Shown here: positions 44,043-54,574 of the stretch, piece after piece
Layout of the letters: each line of letters starts with the position of its first letter
Position numbering within the stretch: position 1 is the first letter of the stretch
DNA from: Burkholderia sp. SRS-W-2-2016
GTDB taxonomy: Bacteria; Pseudomonadota; Gammaproteobacteria; Burkholderiales; Burkholderiaceae
Assembly: GCF_001931485.1 (NCBI RefSeq)
Contig: NZ_MSDV01000019.1
Coordinates: forward strand, 310,001-374,000
DNA length: 64,000 nt
Reading direction: 5' to 3'
Notes under the pieces: generated by a model
What the model was told of the DNA's origin: nothing
What the model saw: the letters and a program-made list of their open reading frames with translations, nothing else
Databases searched by the model: none
Position numbers and translations under genes: made by a program

Positions 44043-44142
44043 GGTGCGGGTGTCCTGTTCAGCTTCGCGGCGGCTGCGCCGCGAAGGTTGGAGATGGGCT
44101 AAGGGCTGCGTTTCGTTGCGCGTCGATCGCGCTCCGGTCGCG

Positions 44143-44949
44143 TCAGTCCCACTGCGCGGCGAGACCTTCCGGGCTCACTTCGCGGCCGTTGCGTTCCAGT
44201 GCCGCGATTTGCGCCATGTCGTCGTCGCTCAGTTCCAGTGTCTGGGCGAGCAGGTTGCTCGCGAGGTTCTCGCGTTTGGTCGACGAAGGAATCACCGAGT
44301 AGCCGAGTCGCAGCGCCCACGCGAGCGCCACCTGGGCCGGGGTCGCGTGGCGGCGTTCGGCGATCGCGCGGATCACCGGGTCGCCGAGCACCTTGCCGTA
44401 AGCGAGCGTCATGTACGAGGTGACGTGAATGCCTTCGCGTTGCAGGAAGTCCACCAGTTTGCGGCTTTGCAGATACGGGCTCAGCTCGATCTGGTTGGTC
44501 GCGATGTTCTCCTTGCCGACCACCGCGATTGCCTGCTTCGTCAGTTCGATGTTGAAGTTCGACACGCCGATCTGCTTCGTCAGCCCTTGTGCCTTCGCTT
44601 CGGCGAGCGCGCTCATGAACTCTTCGAGCGGGACGCCGTTGTTGGGCGCGGGCCAGTGGATCAGCGTCAGGTCGACCGCGTCGGTGCGCAGCTTCGTGAG
44701 GCTGTCCTTGAGACTCGGAATCAGTTTGGCGCGCGAATAGTTGTCGACCCAGATCTTGGTGGTGACGAACAGGTCCTTGCGTGCGACGCCCGATGCGGCG
44801 ATCGCTTCGCCGACCTCGGCCTCGTTGCCGTAGATCTGCGCGGTGTCGATCGCGCGGTAGCCGAGTTCAAGACCGGTGCGTACCGAATCGATGACGACCT
44901 GGCCTTGCAGACGGAAGGTGCCGAGGCCGAATGCGGGAATGGTGCTCAT
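44143..44949 (-). CDS. Aldo/keto reductase, 2,5-diketo-D-gluconate reductase B type
   Basis: A 268-residue [27 protein letters not shown] with Asp and Tyr, [10 protein letters not shown] with Lys, TLIHWPAPN with His, [14 protein letters not shown] and the C-terminal nucleotide motif [16 protein letters not shown]. This matches DkgB/YafB, a general aldehyde and dicarbonyl reductase. ATG at 44949 has GGAGAA just upstream. It follows upstream of the Old Yellow Enzyme gene on the same strand with 100 bp between. Confidence 0.9.
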   Translation of the reverse strand: MSTIPAFGLGTFRLQGQVVIDSVRTGLELGYRAIDTAQIYGNEAEVGEAIAASGVARKDLFVTTKIWVDNYSRAKLIPSLKDSLTKLRTDAVDLTLIHWPAPNNGVPLEEFMSALAEAKAQGLTKQIGVSNFNIELTKQAIAVVGKENIATNQIELSPYLQSRKLVDFLQREGIHVTSYMTLAYGKVLGDPVIRAIAERRHATPAQVALAWALRLGYSVIPSSTKRENLASNLLAQTLELSDDDMAQIAALERNGREVSPEGLAAQWD

Positions 44950-45070
44950 GAGGTTCTCCGGACAATAGGATTGCAGATCGATGCACGCATTGTGCTCGCT
45001 TCGATCTATGCGAAAAACTGCGATAAAAGGGAAACAGTTTTGAACTGAAATCAAATATTTGCCGGCGGCG

Positions 45071-45110
45071 AGGCGAGGCGAGGCGAGGCGAGGCGAGGCG
45101 CGGCGCGGCG
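45071..45110. repeat. 5-bp tandem repeat
   Basis: AGGCG in six perfect copies (45071-45100) followed by CGGCG twice, in the non-coding stretch between the DkgB-like gene and the MFS gene. Confidence 0.95.
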
Positions 45111-45233
45111 CGGGCGAGGCGCTGGATTCCAGCTGTTGCCGCGCAAACCCCGCACGCACAGCACACACCGCGCGTGTAAGCGGCGTGCATGCCGGTGCCG
45201 CCGTGAAAGCTATGGAATGCCAGGCAAGCTCTC

Positions 45234-46436
45234 TCAGTGGCTAACCACCATCGGCTCCGCCGTGCGCTCCGGCTGACCTTCGCGGTTATCGAGCCGGCCG
45301 CTCAGCGCGGTGAGCGCGAACGCGCCGAGCGTGACCGCCGCCGCGATCCACGGCGTATGACCGAGGCCGATGTGCGCGACGATCAGACCGCCGAGCGACG
45401 AGCCGCCCGCCACGCCGAGATTGAACGCGGCGATGTTGAAGCCGGCGGCGACGTCGGCCGATTCCGGCGCGAAGCGGCGTGCCTGCTGGACTACGTACAC
45501 CTGCAGAGCCGGCACATTGCCGAACGCGACCGCGCCCCACGCCAGCATCGTCAGCACTGCGAGCCACCGGTTGTGCACGGTAAACGTGAGCGCGAGCAGC
45601 ACCGCGGCGAGCAGCAGGAAGATCCGCTTGAGCGCCTTCACCGGACCCACGCGGTCGGCGAGCTTGCCGCCCCACATGTTGCCGGCCGCGACCGACACGC
45701 CATAGGCGACCAGCACGATGCTGACCTGCGCGGGCGTGAAGCCGCTGATCTGTTCGAGCAGCGGCGCCATGAACGTGAACGCGATCAGCGAGCCGCCGTA
45801 ACCGACCGCGGTCATCGCATAGACCAGCACGAGACGCGGCTGCGCGAGCACGCCGAACTGTTTGAGCAAACCGGCCGGACGCGTATGCGCGAGATTGCGC
45901 GGCACGAACGCCACTGCGCCGAGAAACGCGATCAGGCCGAACAAGGCGACGATCAGGAACGTCGCGCGCCAGCCGAAGTGCTGACCGATGAAGGTGCCGA
46001 GCGGAATGCCCGCGACGAACGCCACCGTCATCCCGCTGAACATCGTCGCGATTGCGCTGGCCGCTTTTTCTTTCGGTACGAGTGTCGTCGCGATGATCGA
46101 GCCGACCGAGAAGAACACGCCGTGAGCGAGCCCCGTCAGCACGCGCGCGACGATCAGCGCTTCGTAACTGGGCGCACGCCAGGCAACGAGGTTGCCGATC
46201 GTGAAGAGCGCCATCAGCCCCGCGAGCAGCAGTTTGCGCGGCACGCGCCCGGTCAGCGCGGTGAGCAGCGGCGCGCCGACCGCGACGCTGAGCGCATAGA
46301 GGCTCACGAGCAGGCCGGCGGACGGCAGGCTGATCGCGAGGTCGGAAGAGATCGTCGGGATCAGTCCGACGATCACGAATTCGGTCGTGCCGATGGCAAA
46401 AGCGCTGATGGTGAGCGCGAGTAACGCGAGTGGCAT
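45234..46436 (-). CDS. MFS transporter, DHA1 (AraJ/PbuE-like) family
   Basis: A 400-residue 12-helix permease starting [22 protein letters not shown], the family start, with [51 protein letters not shown], typical of AraJ/PbuE/YdhP-type exporters of sugars, purines or drugs. It is divergent from a LysR gene (103 bp), its likely regulator. Confidence 0.9.
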   Translation of the reverse strand: MPLALLALTISAFAIGTTEFVIVGLIPTISSDLAISLPSAGLLVSLYALSVAVGAPLLTALTGRVPRKLLLAGLMALFTIGNLVAWRAPSYEALIVARVLTGLAHGVFFSVGSIIATTLVPKEKAASAIATMFSGMTVAFVAGIPLGTFIGQHFGWRATFLIVALFGLIAFLGAVAFVPRNLAHTRPAGLLKQFGVLAQPRLVLVYAMTAVGYGGSLIAFTFMAPLLEQISGFTPAQVSIVLVAYGVSVAAGNMWGGKLADRVGPVKALKRIFLLLAAVLLALTFTVHNRWLAVLTMLAWGAVAFGNVPALQVYVVQQARRFAPESADVAAGFNIAAFNLGVAGGSSLGGLIVAHIGLGHTPWIAAAVTLGAFALTALSGRLDNREGQPERTAEPMVVSH

Positions 46437-46539
46437 GGTGTCCGATACTGGCTGTGTGGAAGATGGGCGCCAGTGTGGACTGTTTACTTTTGCGGAAAAA
46501 CTCGTCTATAAACGAATCTGTTTTGATTTCAATTCAACA

Positions 46540-47442
46540 ATGAAAATCACTCTGGATGAACTGCAGGCTTTCGTCAGCGTCGTCGACTCCGGCTCGATCA
46601 CGGCCGCGGCGGAGCAACTCGGGCTGACCATTTCGGCGACGAGCCGCACGTTGGGAAGGCTGGAACAGAAGCTGAAGACCACGCTGCTGCGCCGTACCAC
46701 GCGCCGCCTCGAATTGACCGAGGAGGGCCGCGCGTTCCTCGCGGATGCGCGCGCGATCATCGCTTCGGTGGAGGGCGCGGAGGAACAGATGGCCGCGCGG
46801 CGCGAACGGCCTTCGGGACGGTTGCGCGTGGACGCGGCGACGCCGTTCATGCTGCACGTGATCGTGCCGCTGGTGCAGGGTTATCGCGAGCGCTACCCGC
46901 AGGTGGAGCTGGAACTGAACAGCAACGAAGGGATCATCGATCTGCTGGAGCGGCGTACCGACGTGGCGCTCCGGATCGGCGCGCTGAAGGATTCGACGCT
47001 GCACGGCAAGCCGGTGGGGCGCAGCCGCTTGCGGATTCTGGCGAGCCCGGCCTATCTCGAAGCGCATGGGCATCCGCGGCGCGTGGAAGACCTCGCGAAG
47101 CATGCGCTGCTCGGTTTCAATCAGCCCGAAGCGCTGAACATCTGGCCGATTCCCGGTCCCGACAAGGAGCCGTATCGGATTGCACCGGCGATCTTCTCGT
47201 CGAGCGGCGAGACGCTCAGGCAGCTTGCGCTGGCGGGCGCGGGCATCGTCTGTCTGTCCGACTTCATGACGGCGCGCGATCGCCACGACGGCACGCTCGT
47301 GCAGCTGTTTCCGCGTCAGACCCAGGACGCACGGCAGCCGATCAACGCGGTCTACTACCGCAACACCGCGATTTCCGCGCGGATTGCGTCGTTCGTCGAC
47401 TATCTGATCGAGGCGGTGCGCGGCACGGAGTTCGAGCGGTAG
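46540..47442 (+). CDS. LysR-family regulator
   Basis: A 300-residue LysR protein: LDELQAFVSVVDSGSITAAAEQLGLTISATSRTLGRLEQKLKTTLLRRTTRRLELTEEG is the winged helix-turn-helix, followed by the effector domain (RLRVDAATPFMLHVIVPLVQGYRERYPQVELEL). Divergent from the MFS exporter. In the spacer TCGT-CTATAA-ACGA (46503-46516) looks like a LysR-type dyad. It may also act on the reductase genes further along. Confidence 0.9.
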   Translation: MKITLDELQAFVSVVDSGSITAAAEQLGLTISATSRTLGRLEQKLKTTLLRRTTRRLELTEEGRAFLADARAIIASVEGAEEQMAARRERPSGRLRVDAATPFMLHVIVPLVQGYRERYPQVELELNSNEGIIDLLERRTDVALRIGALKDSTLHGKPVGRSRLRILASPAYLEAHGHPRRVEDLAKHALLGFNQPEALNIWPIPGPDKEPYRIAPAIFSSSGETLRQLALAGAGIVCLSDFMTARDRHDGTLVQLFPRQTQDARQPINAVYYRNTAISARIASFVDYLIEAVRGTEFER

Positions 47443-47513
47443 TGCGGGCTACGATTTTCCGTAGCCGCGATTTTCCGTAGATTCGCCGCTCGCTTTATAG
47501 GTCACTTCACAGA

Positions 47514-48308
47514 TCACTTCGTTGCGCGCGGCGCGAGTCGTTGCCGTTTCGTTTCCAGTTGCGTGATCGCGCGTTGCAGCGTGCGTTCCGCCGGCCCCAA
47601 CGCACTCGCAAACCGGCAGCCGATCACATAGCGCACTTCGCCTTTCGCCGTCGTCGTGTGACGCGGCGCGACGATCTCCAGGTCCACCTGCAAGCTACCG
47701 AAGATGCCCAGTTGCAATTGCACGCCGCTCAGCACGGTGCCGCGCGCGAGCGTGCCGAAGCGCGCGTCGGCGCTCTTCAGCGCGACGCCGCCGAGCGATA
47801 CGTCCTGCAACGCGAGCCGGAAAGTGTCGCCGTCCTCGTAGCAGCCGTTCGCCAGATACGGATCGAGCACCGGCGTCTGCACGCGGAAGAACTCGCGGCG
47901 TTGCACGTAGTAGAGCAGCGCGGGGAACGATGCCTCGAACGCGGGCCGGCCGTCGAACGAGATCAGTTCGGCGCCGGTACAGGTGAATTCGGTGCGGATA
48001 CCTTCGGGCAGGCTGCGGAACGTCAGTTGCCGCGCGGCGGGTAGCGCGTGGTTGTCGTCGGCGACGCTGCCCATATCGAACACGAAGCGCGCGTTGCGCG
48101 AATCGACCTCGAGTATCTGCGTGACGATCTGGCGGCCGTCGAATTCGACCGTCACGAAGTCCTGTCCGACGATCAGATTGCGCAGGCAGACCGCGATTTG
48201 CAGCGGGTGGCGTTGCACGAACTCATCGGCGATGTCGTTGTGGTTGTCGTGAGTCGGCGGGACGACGTCGGCGTCGAGCAGCGGGGCGGCGATCATTCGA
48301 ATATCCAT
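47514..48308 (-). CDS. YcgR-type flagellar brake (PilZ domain)
   Basis: A 264-residue protein with the YcgR N-terminal domain (EFVQRHPLQIAVCLRNLIVGQDFVTVEF) and a C-terminal PilZ domain containing the c-di-GMP motifs RREFFR and DVSLGGVAL. On binding c-di-GMP such proteins slow the flagellar motor. ATG at 48308 gives the start MDIRMIAAP. Together with flhDC it links motility to c-di-GMP. Confidence 0.88.
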   Translation of the reverse strand: MDIRMIAAPLLDADVVPPTHDNHNDIADEFVQRHPLQIAVCLRNLIVGQDFVTVEFDGRQIVTQILEVDSRNARFVFDMGSVADDNHALPAARQLTFRSLPEGIRTEFTCTGAELISFDGRPAFEASFPALLYYVQRREFFRVQTPVLDPYLANGCYEDGDTFRLALQDVSLGGVALKSADARFGTLARGTVLSGVQLQLGIFGSLQVDLEIVAPRHTTTAKGEVRYVIGCRFASALGPAERTLQRAITQLETKRQRLAPRATK

Positions 48309-48587
48309 GCGTGTGGTGGCCCTGGCCTGGCCGGTGTGGGGCGGGGGCGGCATCGCGAGGATGCGTGGCGCCCGGCTTTGTCACCGGTTATTTGCAGGGA
48401 CCGTGCCAACTGCATGGAAACTTGTTCGCATTTCGCGCGAGGCCGTACGGCGGGCGTTTGCGCGGGGCCGCGCGAAAACGCGGGCGCGCTGAAGCGGCCG
48501 CGCGACGCGTTCGCTACGTAACGTGCGCGGCGCTGTTACGGCCACATTCGCGGCCACGTGCATGGCCGCATGCGTGCGATCCGCAAC
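48309..48587. other. Intergenic region, no gene seen
   Basis: 279 bp upstream of the PilZ gene, which must carry its promoter. The end runs into the 12-bp repeat array at the 3' end of the LacI gene. Confidence 0.4.
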
Positions 48588-48730
48588 GTCAACGACAACG
48601 ACAACGACAACGCGAACGACAACGCGAACGACAACGCGAACGACAACGCGAACGACAACGCGAACGACAACGCGAACGACAACGCGAACGTCACCGCGAA
48701 CGTCACCGCGAACGTCACCGCGAACGTCAC
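48588..48730. repeat. 6/12-bp tandem repeat array at the 3' end of the LacI gene
   Basis: It begins with AACGAC units, then six perfect copies of CGCGAACGACAA (48611-48682) and four of CGCGAACGTCAC (48683-48730). On the minus strand each CGCGAACGTCAC copy carries a TGA in the reading frame of the LacI gene; the outermost copy supplies the stop codon at 48727-48729. Confidence 0.95.
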
Positions 48731-49758
48731 CGCGAACGCGGCGGCGCGGTCGACGCGCGCACCACCAGCGTCGGCTCCGACGAAACCCGCATCGGCACAT
48801 TGTCGGTGCCGCGTCCCGCCTGCCCATACGACGACTCGATCAGCTCGCGCAACAGCTCGACCGCCAGACCGGCGACCTCGACGGTCGGCACCGCGACGGT
48901 GGTCAGCGCGGGACGCGACTCGCGCGCGAGTTCGATGTCGGTCACGCCAACCACCGAAAGATCGTCGGGCACGCGCAAACCGAGGTCCGCGGCCGCGTGC
49001 ATCGCGCCGAGCGCGGGCAGGTCGTTGGTCGCGAAGATCGCGGTCAGTTGCGGGTCGGCTTCGAGCAGCGCGCGCGCCGCGACATAGCCGCCGTGGATCG
49101 TATCGACTGCGTGCCGCACGCGGTTCTTCGTGACGCCGGCCGCGCGCAGCGCATCGACGAAACCCTCGTAGCGCGCCGCGTGAATGCCCGACGCCTTGCT
49201 GCCGACGACCGCGCCGATCCGTCGATGCCCGAGTTCGAGCAGATGCTTGCCGGCCAGCTCGCCGGCGAGCCGGAAATCGACCGCGACGCACGGCAAACCG
49301 GGCGGCTCGTTCGGCCGCTCCCACATACACAGCACGACCGGCGTGCCGCGCGCTTCGGTGGCGTGCAGGTCCACCAGATCGAGGTTCGCGTTGGTCACGA
49401 GCACGCCTTCGGACAGCGTGCCGGCGATCTGGTCGAGATACGCGCGGCCGGTGGTCGGATCTTCGTTCGTATTGCAGATGATCACGAAGTGGCCGCTCTT
49501 GCGCGCCGCCCGTTCGACCGCGAGCGCGAACTCCGGATAGAACGGGTTGGCGATGCTCGACACCATCAACGCGAGGGTCGGCGCGCGGCCTTCGGCGAGC
49601 GCGCGGGCGGCCAGATGCGGCCGGTAGCCGAGTGCTTCGACGGCATCGAGGACCCGCTGGCGGGTCGCCGCGCCGACCCGGCCGCGGTTGCGCAGCACGT
49701 TGGAAACCGTGGCCGGCGTGACGCCGGCATGACGCGCGACTTCGTTGAGTGTGGGCAT
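48727..49758 (-). CDS. LacI-family regulator of the beta-galactoside operon
   Basis: A 343-residue LacI/GalR protein: TLNEVARHAGVTPATVSNVLRNRGRVGAATRQRVLDAVEALGYRPHLAARAL is the helix-turn-helix and hinge helix, followed by a periplasmic-binding-like effector domain (ALMVSSIANPFYPEFALAVERAARKSGHFVIICNTNEDP). It is divergent from the galactoside ABC/GH42 operon, which it should repress; a palindrome in the spacer is its probable operator. ATG at 49758 is at the family start. The stop codon lies inside a tandem repeat. Confidence 0.92.
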   Translation of the reverse strand: MPTLNEVARHAGVTPATVSNVLRNRGRVGAATRQRVLDAVEALGYRPHLAARALAEGRAPTLALMVSSIANPFYPEFALAVERAARKSGHFVIICNTNEDPTTGRAYLDQIAGTLSEGVLVTNANLDLVDLHATEARGTPVVLCMWERPNEPPGLPCVAVDFRLAGELAGKHLLELGHRRIGAVVGSKASGIHAARYEGFVDALRAAGVTKNRVRHAVDTIHGGYVAARALLEADPQLTAIFATNDLPALGAMHAAADLGLRVPDDLSVVGVTDIELARESRPALTTVAVPTVEVAGLAVELLRELIESSYGQAGRGTDNVPMRVSSEPTLVVRASTAPPRSR

Positions 49759-49894
49759 GATGATCAATATTTGGGATGGTTGCCCGGCATTTGCATCGCG
49801 GCGCAAGGCGCGGCAACATCTGTCGTCAACAAACATACAAACGATATCGGAGACAGACCAGCGATCGCTTGCGATCGATTTTTTCGGTCTCGCT

Positions 49895-49910
49895 GATTAA
49901 GCGCTTAATC
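49895..49910. promoter_or_regulatory. Candidate LacI-family operator
   Basis: Perfect 16-bp palindrome GATTAAGCGCTTAATC with the central CG step typical of LacI-family operators, 33 bp upstream of the ABC ATPase start. GATTAAATC at 49926-49934 is a related partial copy. Confidence 0.75.
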
Positions 49911-49942
49911 TCCGACTTCGGGCCGATTAAATCACGGAGTCG

Positions 49943-51115
49943 ATGCAAATGGCGAGCATTTCGTTACGAGGCGTGCAGAAGGCGTATGGCGACGGCGCGG
50001 CGGTGATCCGCAACGTCGATCTCGACATCGGCGAGAACGAGTTCTGCGTGTTCCTGGGGCCGTCGGGTTGCGGCAAGTCCACGCTGCTGCGGATGATCGC
50101 CGGCCTCGAAGACGTGACCGACGGCGACCTGTCGATCGGCGGGCAGATCGTCAACGACGTGCCCGCCGCGCAACGCGGCGTCGCGATGGTGTTCCAGAGC
50201 TACGCGCTGTTTCCGCACATGACCGTGTTCGAGAACATGGCGTTCGGCCTGAAGCTCGCGAAAACCCCGAAAGACGAAATCGACCGCAAGGTGCGCGAAG
50301 CCGCGCGCATTCTGCAACTCGAAGCGCTGCTGGAGCGCCGGCCGAAAGCGTTGTCGGGCGGCCAGCGCCAGCGCGTCGCGATCGGCCGCGCGATCGTGCG
50401 TCAACCCGGCGTGTTCCTGTTCGACGAACCGTTGTCGAATCTCGACGCGACGCTGCGCGGCCAGACGCGGGTCGAGATCGCGCGTCTGCATAAGCAGTTC
50501 GCGAAGGCGAGCGTGGTCTACGTGACGCACGATCAGATCGAAGCGATGACGCTCGCCGACAAGATCGTGCTGCTGCACGCTGGTAAGGACACCGAACGCT
50601 ACGGCAGCATCGCGCAGATCGGCGCGCCGCTCGAGTTGTATCACCGCCCGAAAAGCCGCTTCGTGGCCGGCTTTATCGGCTCGCCGCGAATGAACTTCCT
50701 GCCCGGCGAGATTGCCGACATCGATGCGCAAGGCGTGCTGGTGTTGCTCGATCACACCGCCGAAACCGTGCGCGTGCCGGTCAGCGGCGCGGGTTTGCAA
50801 CGCGCGCAGCCGGTCACGCTCGGCGTGCGTCCCGAACATCTGGAATTCGTCGATACGCCGAACGCCGCAGAGGCCGGCGCTGCGCGCGAAGGCGTGCTCA
50901 CGCGCACGGTGTCGCTCGTCGAACAGCTCGGCGAACACAGCTACGTTCACCTCGATCAGCCCGGCGGCGGCGCGCTGATCGCGAAGGCGCCGGGCGTCAC
51001 GCGCCTCGCGCCGGGCGAGCGCGCGAGCCTGCGGGCGCCGGGCGCGGCCTGCCATCTGTTTACCGAAGACGGTTTCGCGGCGGCGTCGCTCGAAACGGTC
51101 GAACACTACGCTTGA
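49943..51115 (+). CDS. Sugar ABC transporter ATP-binding protein (MalK/UgpC family)
   Basis: A 390-residue ATPase: Walker [11 protein letters not shown]-loop [13 protein letters not shown], signature [14 protein letters not shown], Walker B VFLFDEP and switch His in VTHDQ, followed by the C-terminal OB-type regulatory domain ([10 protein letters not shown]). It energises the binding-protein/permease set encoded downstream. First gene of the operon, ACGGAG upstream of the ATG. Confidence 0.94.
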   Translation: MQMASISLRGVQKAYGDGAAVIRNVDLDIGENEFCVFLGPSGCGKSTLLRMIAGLEDVTDGDLSIGGQIVNDVPAAQRGVAMVFQSYALFPHMTVFENMAFGLKLAKTPKDEIDRKVREAARILQLEALLERRPKALSGGQRQRVAIGRAIVRQPGVFLFDEPLSNLDATLRGQTRVEIARLHKQFAKASVVYVTHDQIEAMTLADKIVLLHAGKDTERYGSIAQIGAPLELYHRPKSRFVAGFIGSPRMNFLPGEIADIDAQGVLVLLDHTAETVRVPVSGAGLQRAQPVTLGVRPEHLEFVDTPNAAEAGAAREGVLTRTVSLVEQLGEHSYVHLDQPGGGALIAKAPGVTRLAPGERASLRAPGAACHLFTEDGFAAASLETVEHYA

Positions 51116-51134
51116 AGAACCTTGGGGACATAGG

Positions 51135-53108
51135 ATGCGTGTTGGAGTCTGTTATTACCCGGAACACTGGCCGGAATCGATGTGGGAAGACGACGCGCGC
51201 CGCATGAAGGCGCTCGGCATCGAACAGGTTCGGATTGCAGAATTTGCGTGGAGCCGGATGGAGCCGACGCCCGGCGAGTACGACTGGGCATGGCTCGATC
51301 GCGCAGTCGACGTGCTCGGCGCGGCCGGTTTGAAAGTGGTCATGTGTACGCCGACCGCGACGCCGCCGAAGTGGCTGATCGATCGTCATCCGGAGATCCT
51401 GCCGGTCGGCGCCGATGGCCGGCCGCGCGCGTTCGGCTCGCGGCGTCACTACGATTTTTCGTCGCCCGCGTATTTCGAAGCGTCGCAGCGCATCTGCACC
51501 GCGGTCGCCGAGCGCTACGGCAAGCATCCGGCGGTCGCGTTCTGGCAGACCGATAACGAATTCGGCTGTCATCACACGGTGGTCAGCTATTCGCAGGCTG
51601 CGCTCACGCGTTTTCGCGAGTGGCTGAAGGCGCGTTATCAAACCATCCAGGCGTTGAACGAAGCGTGGGGCACGGTGTTCTGGAGCATGGAGTACCGCAG
51701 CTTCGACGAGATCGACGCGCCGGTCGCGACCGTCACCGAAGCGCATCCGTCGCACCGGCTCGACTATCGCCGCTTCGCGTCCGACGAAGTCGCGCGCTAC
51801 AACCGCATGCAGGTCGAGATCATTCGCGCGCATTCGCCGGGCCGGCCGGTCGCGCACAACTTCATGCAGCTCTTTACCGAGTTCGATCACTACAAGGTCG
51901 CGGCCGATCTCGACATCGCGACGTGGGACAGCTATCCGCTCGGCGCGCTCGAAGAGCAATGGTTCGCGCCGGAGATCAAGGCGCGCTGGCTGCGCAGCGG
52001 TCATCCGGATTTCGCGTCGTTCAATCACGACGTGTATCGCGGGATGTCGAAGCTGCCGTTCTGGGTGATGGAGCAGCAGCCCGGCCCGGTGAACTGGGCA
52101 ATGTGGAATCCGGCGCCGTTGCCGGGGATGGTGCGGCTGTGGAGCTGGGAAGCGTTCGCGCACGGCGCGGGCTGCGTGTCGTATTTCCGCTGGCGCCAGG
52201 CGCCGTTCGCGCAGGAGCAGATGCACGCGGGGCTGAATACGCCCGATAACCGTCTGGATGTGGGCGGCAATGAAGCGTCGCAAGTGGTCGACGAAATTCG
52301 CACGGTGCTCGCCGCGAATGCCGATGCGAACGCGTCGATCCGTTCGAAAGTCGCGCTGGTGTACGACTACGAAGCGAAGTGGCTGTTCGAGATTCATCCG
52401 CAGGGCGCGGACTTTCACTATCCGCGGTTCGCGTTCGAGTACTACTCGGCGTTGCGCGCGCTCGGCCTCGACGTCGACGTGGTGCCGGCCGATGCATCGT
52501 TCGACGGCTACAGCCTGATCGTCGTGCCGCCGCTGCCGGTCGTGCCGGACGATTTCGGCGCGCGGCTCGCGGCGTCGGGCGCGCAGGTCGTGTTCGGTCC
52601 GCGCACCGGTTCGAAGACGCGCGAGCTGCAGATTCCGGCCAACCTGCCGCCGGGTGCGTTGACTTCGGTGCTGCCGGCACGCGTGTGGCGGGTCGAATCG
52701 ATGCGGCCGAACGTGACCGAAGCGGTCGCTCTCGCGGAAGCGGGTTCCACCGGCGGCCTTGCGCGTCACTGGCGCGATTTCATCGACAGCGATTCGGCCG
52801 GCGCGCTCGACGTGCGCGCGCGTTTCGCGGACGGTCATCCCGCGTATGTGCGCGGCGGCGCGTTCCACTATTTCGCCAGCCTGTTCGACGATGCATTGAC
52901 GGTGCGGCTGTTCGATCGGATCGCGCGGGAAGCGGGCCTCACGACCCGCGCGCTCGGCGACAGCGTGCGGATCAGCCGGCGCGGCGCGCTCACTTATGTG
53001 TTCAACTACGGCGCCGATCCGTACACGCTCGATAACGTGGCCGACGACGCGTTCGTGGTCGGTTCGCGCAAGGTGGCGCCGCAAGGCGTTTCGATCTACC
53101 GTTCGTGA
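51135..53108 (+). CDS. GH42 beta-galactosidase
   Basis: A 657-residue glycoside hydrolase family 42 enzyme, the usual length. The TIM barrel starts [32 protein letters not shown]. Acid/base Glu142 is in [10 protein letters not shown] and nucleophile Glu313 in [11 protein letters not shown]. The trimerisation domain ([18 protein letters not shown]) and C-terminal beta domain follow. No signal peptide, so it acts in the cytoplasm on imported beta-galactosides, for example from plant galactans. It starts 19 bp after the ATPase gene. Confidence 0.94.
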   Translation: MRVGVCYYPEHWPESMWEDDARRMKALGIEQVRIAEFAWSRMEPTPGEYDWAWLDRAVDVLGAAGLKVVMCTPTATPPKWLIDRHPEILPVGADGRPRAFGSRRHYDFSSPAYFEASQRICTAVAERYGKHPAVAFWQTDNEFGCHHTVVSYSQAALTRFREWLKARYQTIQALNEAWGTVFWSMEYRSFDEIDAPVATVTEAHPSHRLDYRRFASDEVARYNRMQVEIIRAHSPGRPVAHNFMQLFTEFDHYKVAADLDIATWDSYPLGALEEQWFAPEIKARWLRSGHPDFASFNHDVYRGMSKLPFWVMEQQPGPVNWAMWNPAPLPGMVRLWSWEAFAHGAGCVSYFRWRQAPFAQEQMHAGLNTPDNRLDVGGNEASQVVDEIRTVLAANADANASIRSKVALVYDYEAKWLFEIHPQGADFHYPRFAFEYYSALRALGLDVDVVPADASFDGYSLIVVPPLPVVPDDFGARLAASGAQVVFGPRTGSKTRELQIPANLPPGALTSVLPARVWRVESMRPNVTEAVALAEAGSTGGLARHWRDFIDSDSAGALDVRARFADGHPAYVRGGAFHYFASLFDDALTVRLFDRIAREAGLTTRALGDSVRISRRGALTYVFNYGADPYTLDNVADDAFVVGSRKVAPQGVSIYRS

Positions 53109-53185
53109 CGCAGGTCCGGCCGCAGCAATTTCCACGCAGTAACGACAACGACGTATATAACCGGGAAATATAGGAGACAGTCAGA

Positions 53186-54439
53186 ATGAAACTGAAACCA
53201 CGCAAGATTCTGTTGGCGCTCGCGATGGCCGCGGTGGCGGTGGGGAGTTCCGTCGTCAGTACCGCGCAGGCGGGCACGCTCGCGCTGAACATCGCGTACA
53301 AGGGCGCGAGCCAGCGCGCGGTCTGGCAGCAGGTGGTCGACGAGTTCAAGAAGGCGCATCCCGGCATCGACGTGAAGGTGTCGTTCATCGACGAAGAAGC
53401 GTACAAGGTGCAGTTGCCGGGCTGGCTGTCGACGGTCGCGCCCGACGTCGTCAACTGGCACGACGGCGAACGGATGGCGTATTACGCGCAGCGCGGCCTG
53501 TTCGAGGATCTGAGCGGCGACTGGCAGAAGAACGGCTGGAACCAGATGTATGCGTCGACCAAGGAAGCGTCGTCGTATAAGGGCAAGCAGTATGCGGCGC
53601 CGACCGTGTACTACTCGTGGGGGATGTTCTATCGCAAGGATCTGTTCGAGAAGGCCGGCATCAAGAGCGAACCGAAAACCTGGGATGAGTTTCTCGACGC
53701 CTCGAAGAAGCTGAAAGCCGCCGGCATTACGCCGATCGCGGTGGCGGGGCGCGACGCGTGGACGCTGGCCGGCTGGTTCGACTATCTGAATCTGCGCCTG
53801 AACGGCAACGCGTTCCATCAGAAGCTGATGGCCGGTGAGATTCCGTACACCGATCCGCGCGTGAAGAAGGTCTACACGACGTGGAAGCAGCTGATCGACG
53901 ACGGCTATTTCATCAACAATTCGCTGTCCTACGATCTCGACGCGGTACAGCCGTTCCTGTTCCAGGGCAAGGCCGCGATGATGCTGATGGGTACCTTCAT
54001 CACGGCGGGTTTCCCGGAGAACGTGCGGCCGCAGATGGGCTACTTCCAGTTCCCGATCATCGATCCGAAGGTGCCGACCGCCGAAGACGGTCCGGTCGAA
54101 TCGCTGCATATTCCGTCGAAAGCGAAGAACAAGGCCGACGCGCATACCTTCCTCGCGTTCGTCGAAACGCCGGAGATCGGCGCGCAGCTGGCGAAGGGGC
54201 TCGGCTCGCTGTCGGCGAACAGCAAGTCGCCGGAACCCGACGATCCGATTTCGAAGATCGGTTTCCAGATCCTGTCGAATACGAAGGGCGGCATCGCGCA
54301 GTTCTACGATCGCGACATGACCAAGGAAATGGCCGACGAAGGGATGAAGGGGATGCAGCAGTTCATGTCCGACCCGTCGAAGATCGACGACATCCTCGCG
54401 CAGCTCGAACAGACGCGTCAGCGGATCTACAAGAAGTAA
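53186..54439 (+). CDS. ABC transporter extracellular sugar-binding protein
   Basis: A 417-residue family 1 solute-binding protein with a Sec signal (cleavage near AQAGT, about residue 30). TLALNIAYKGASQRAVWQQVVDEFKKAHPGIDVKVSF and QPFLFQGKAAMMLMGTFI are typical of oligosaccharide-binding proteins. It should bind the beta-galactoside for the importer encoded downstream. Confidence 0.92.
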   Translation: MKLKPRKILLALAMAAVAVGSSVVSTAQAGTLALNIAYKGASQRAVWQQVVDEFKKAHPGIDVKVSFIDEEAYKVQLPGWLSTVAPDVVNWHDGERMAYYAQRGLFEDLSGDWQKNGWNQMYASTKEASSYKGKQYAAPTVYYSWGMFYRKDLFEKAGIKSEPKTWDEFLDASKKLKAAGITPIAVAGRDAWTLAGWFDYLNLRLNGNAFHQKLMAGEIPYTDPRVKKVYTTWKQLIDDGYFINNSLSYDLDAVQPFLFQGKAAMMLMGTFITAGFPENVRPQMGYFQFPIIDPKVPTAEDGPVESLHIPSKAKNKADAHTFLAFVETPEIGAQLAKGLGSLSANSKSPEPDDPISKIGFQILSNTKGGIAQFYDRDMTKEMADEGMKGMQQFMSDPSKIDDILAQLEQTRQRIYKK

Positions 54440-54574
54440 GTACTGCGAGAAGTAGTACTGCGCGGCGGCCGCGGCCGCGCGGCCGCTGGCGCTTGCCACG
54501 GGTCGTGCGTCGCGGTCGCGGTGATCGCATTGAAACTGATTGTGTATTGGCTTGATCGGATCGGGAGATTGATC

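Noticed and set aside
48588..48730. Possible CRISPR array
   Set aside because: Repeats are 12 bp and directly adjacent with no spacers, and there are no cas genes. It is a simple tandem array.
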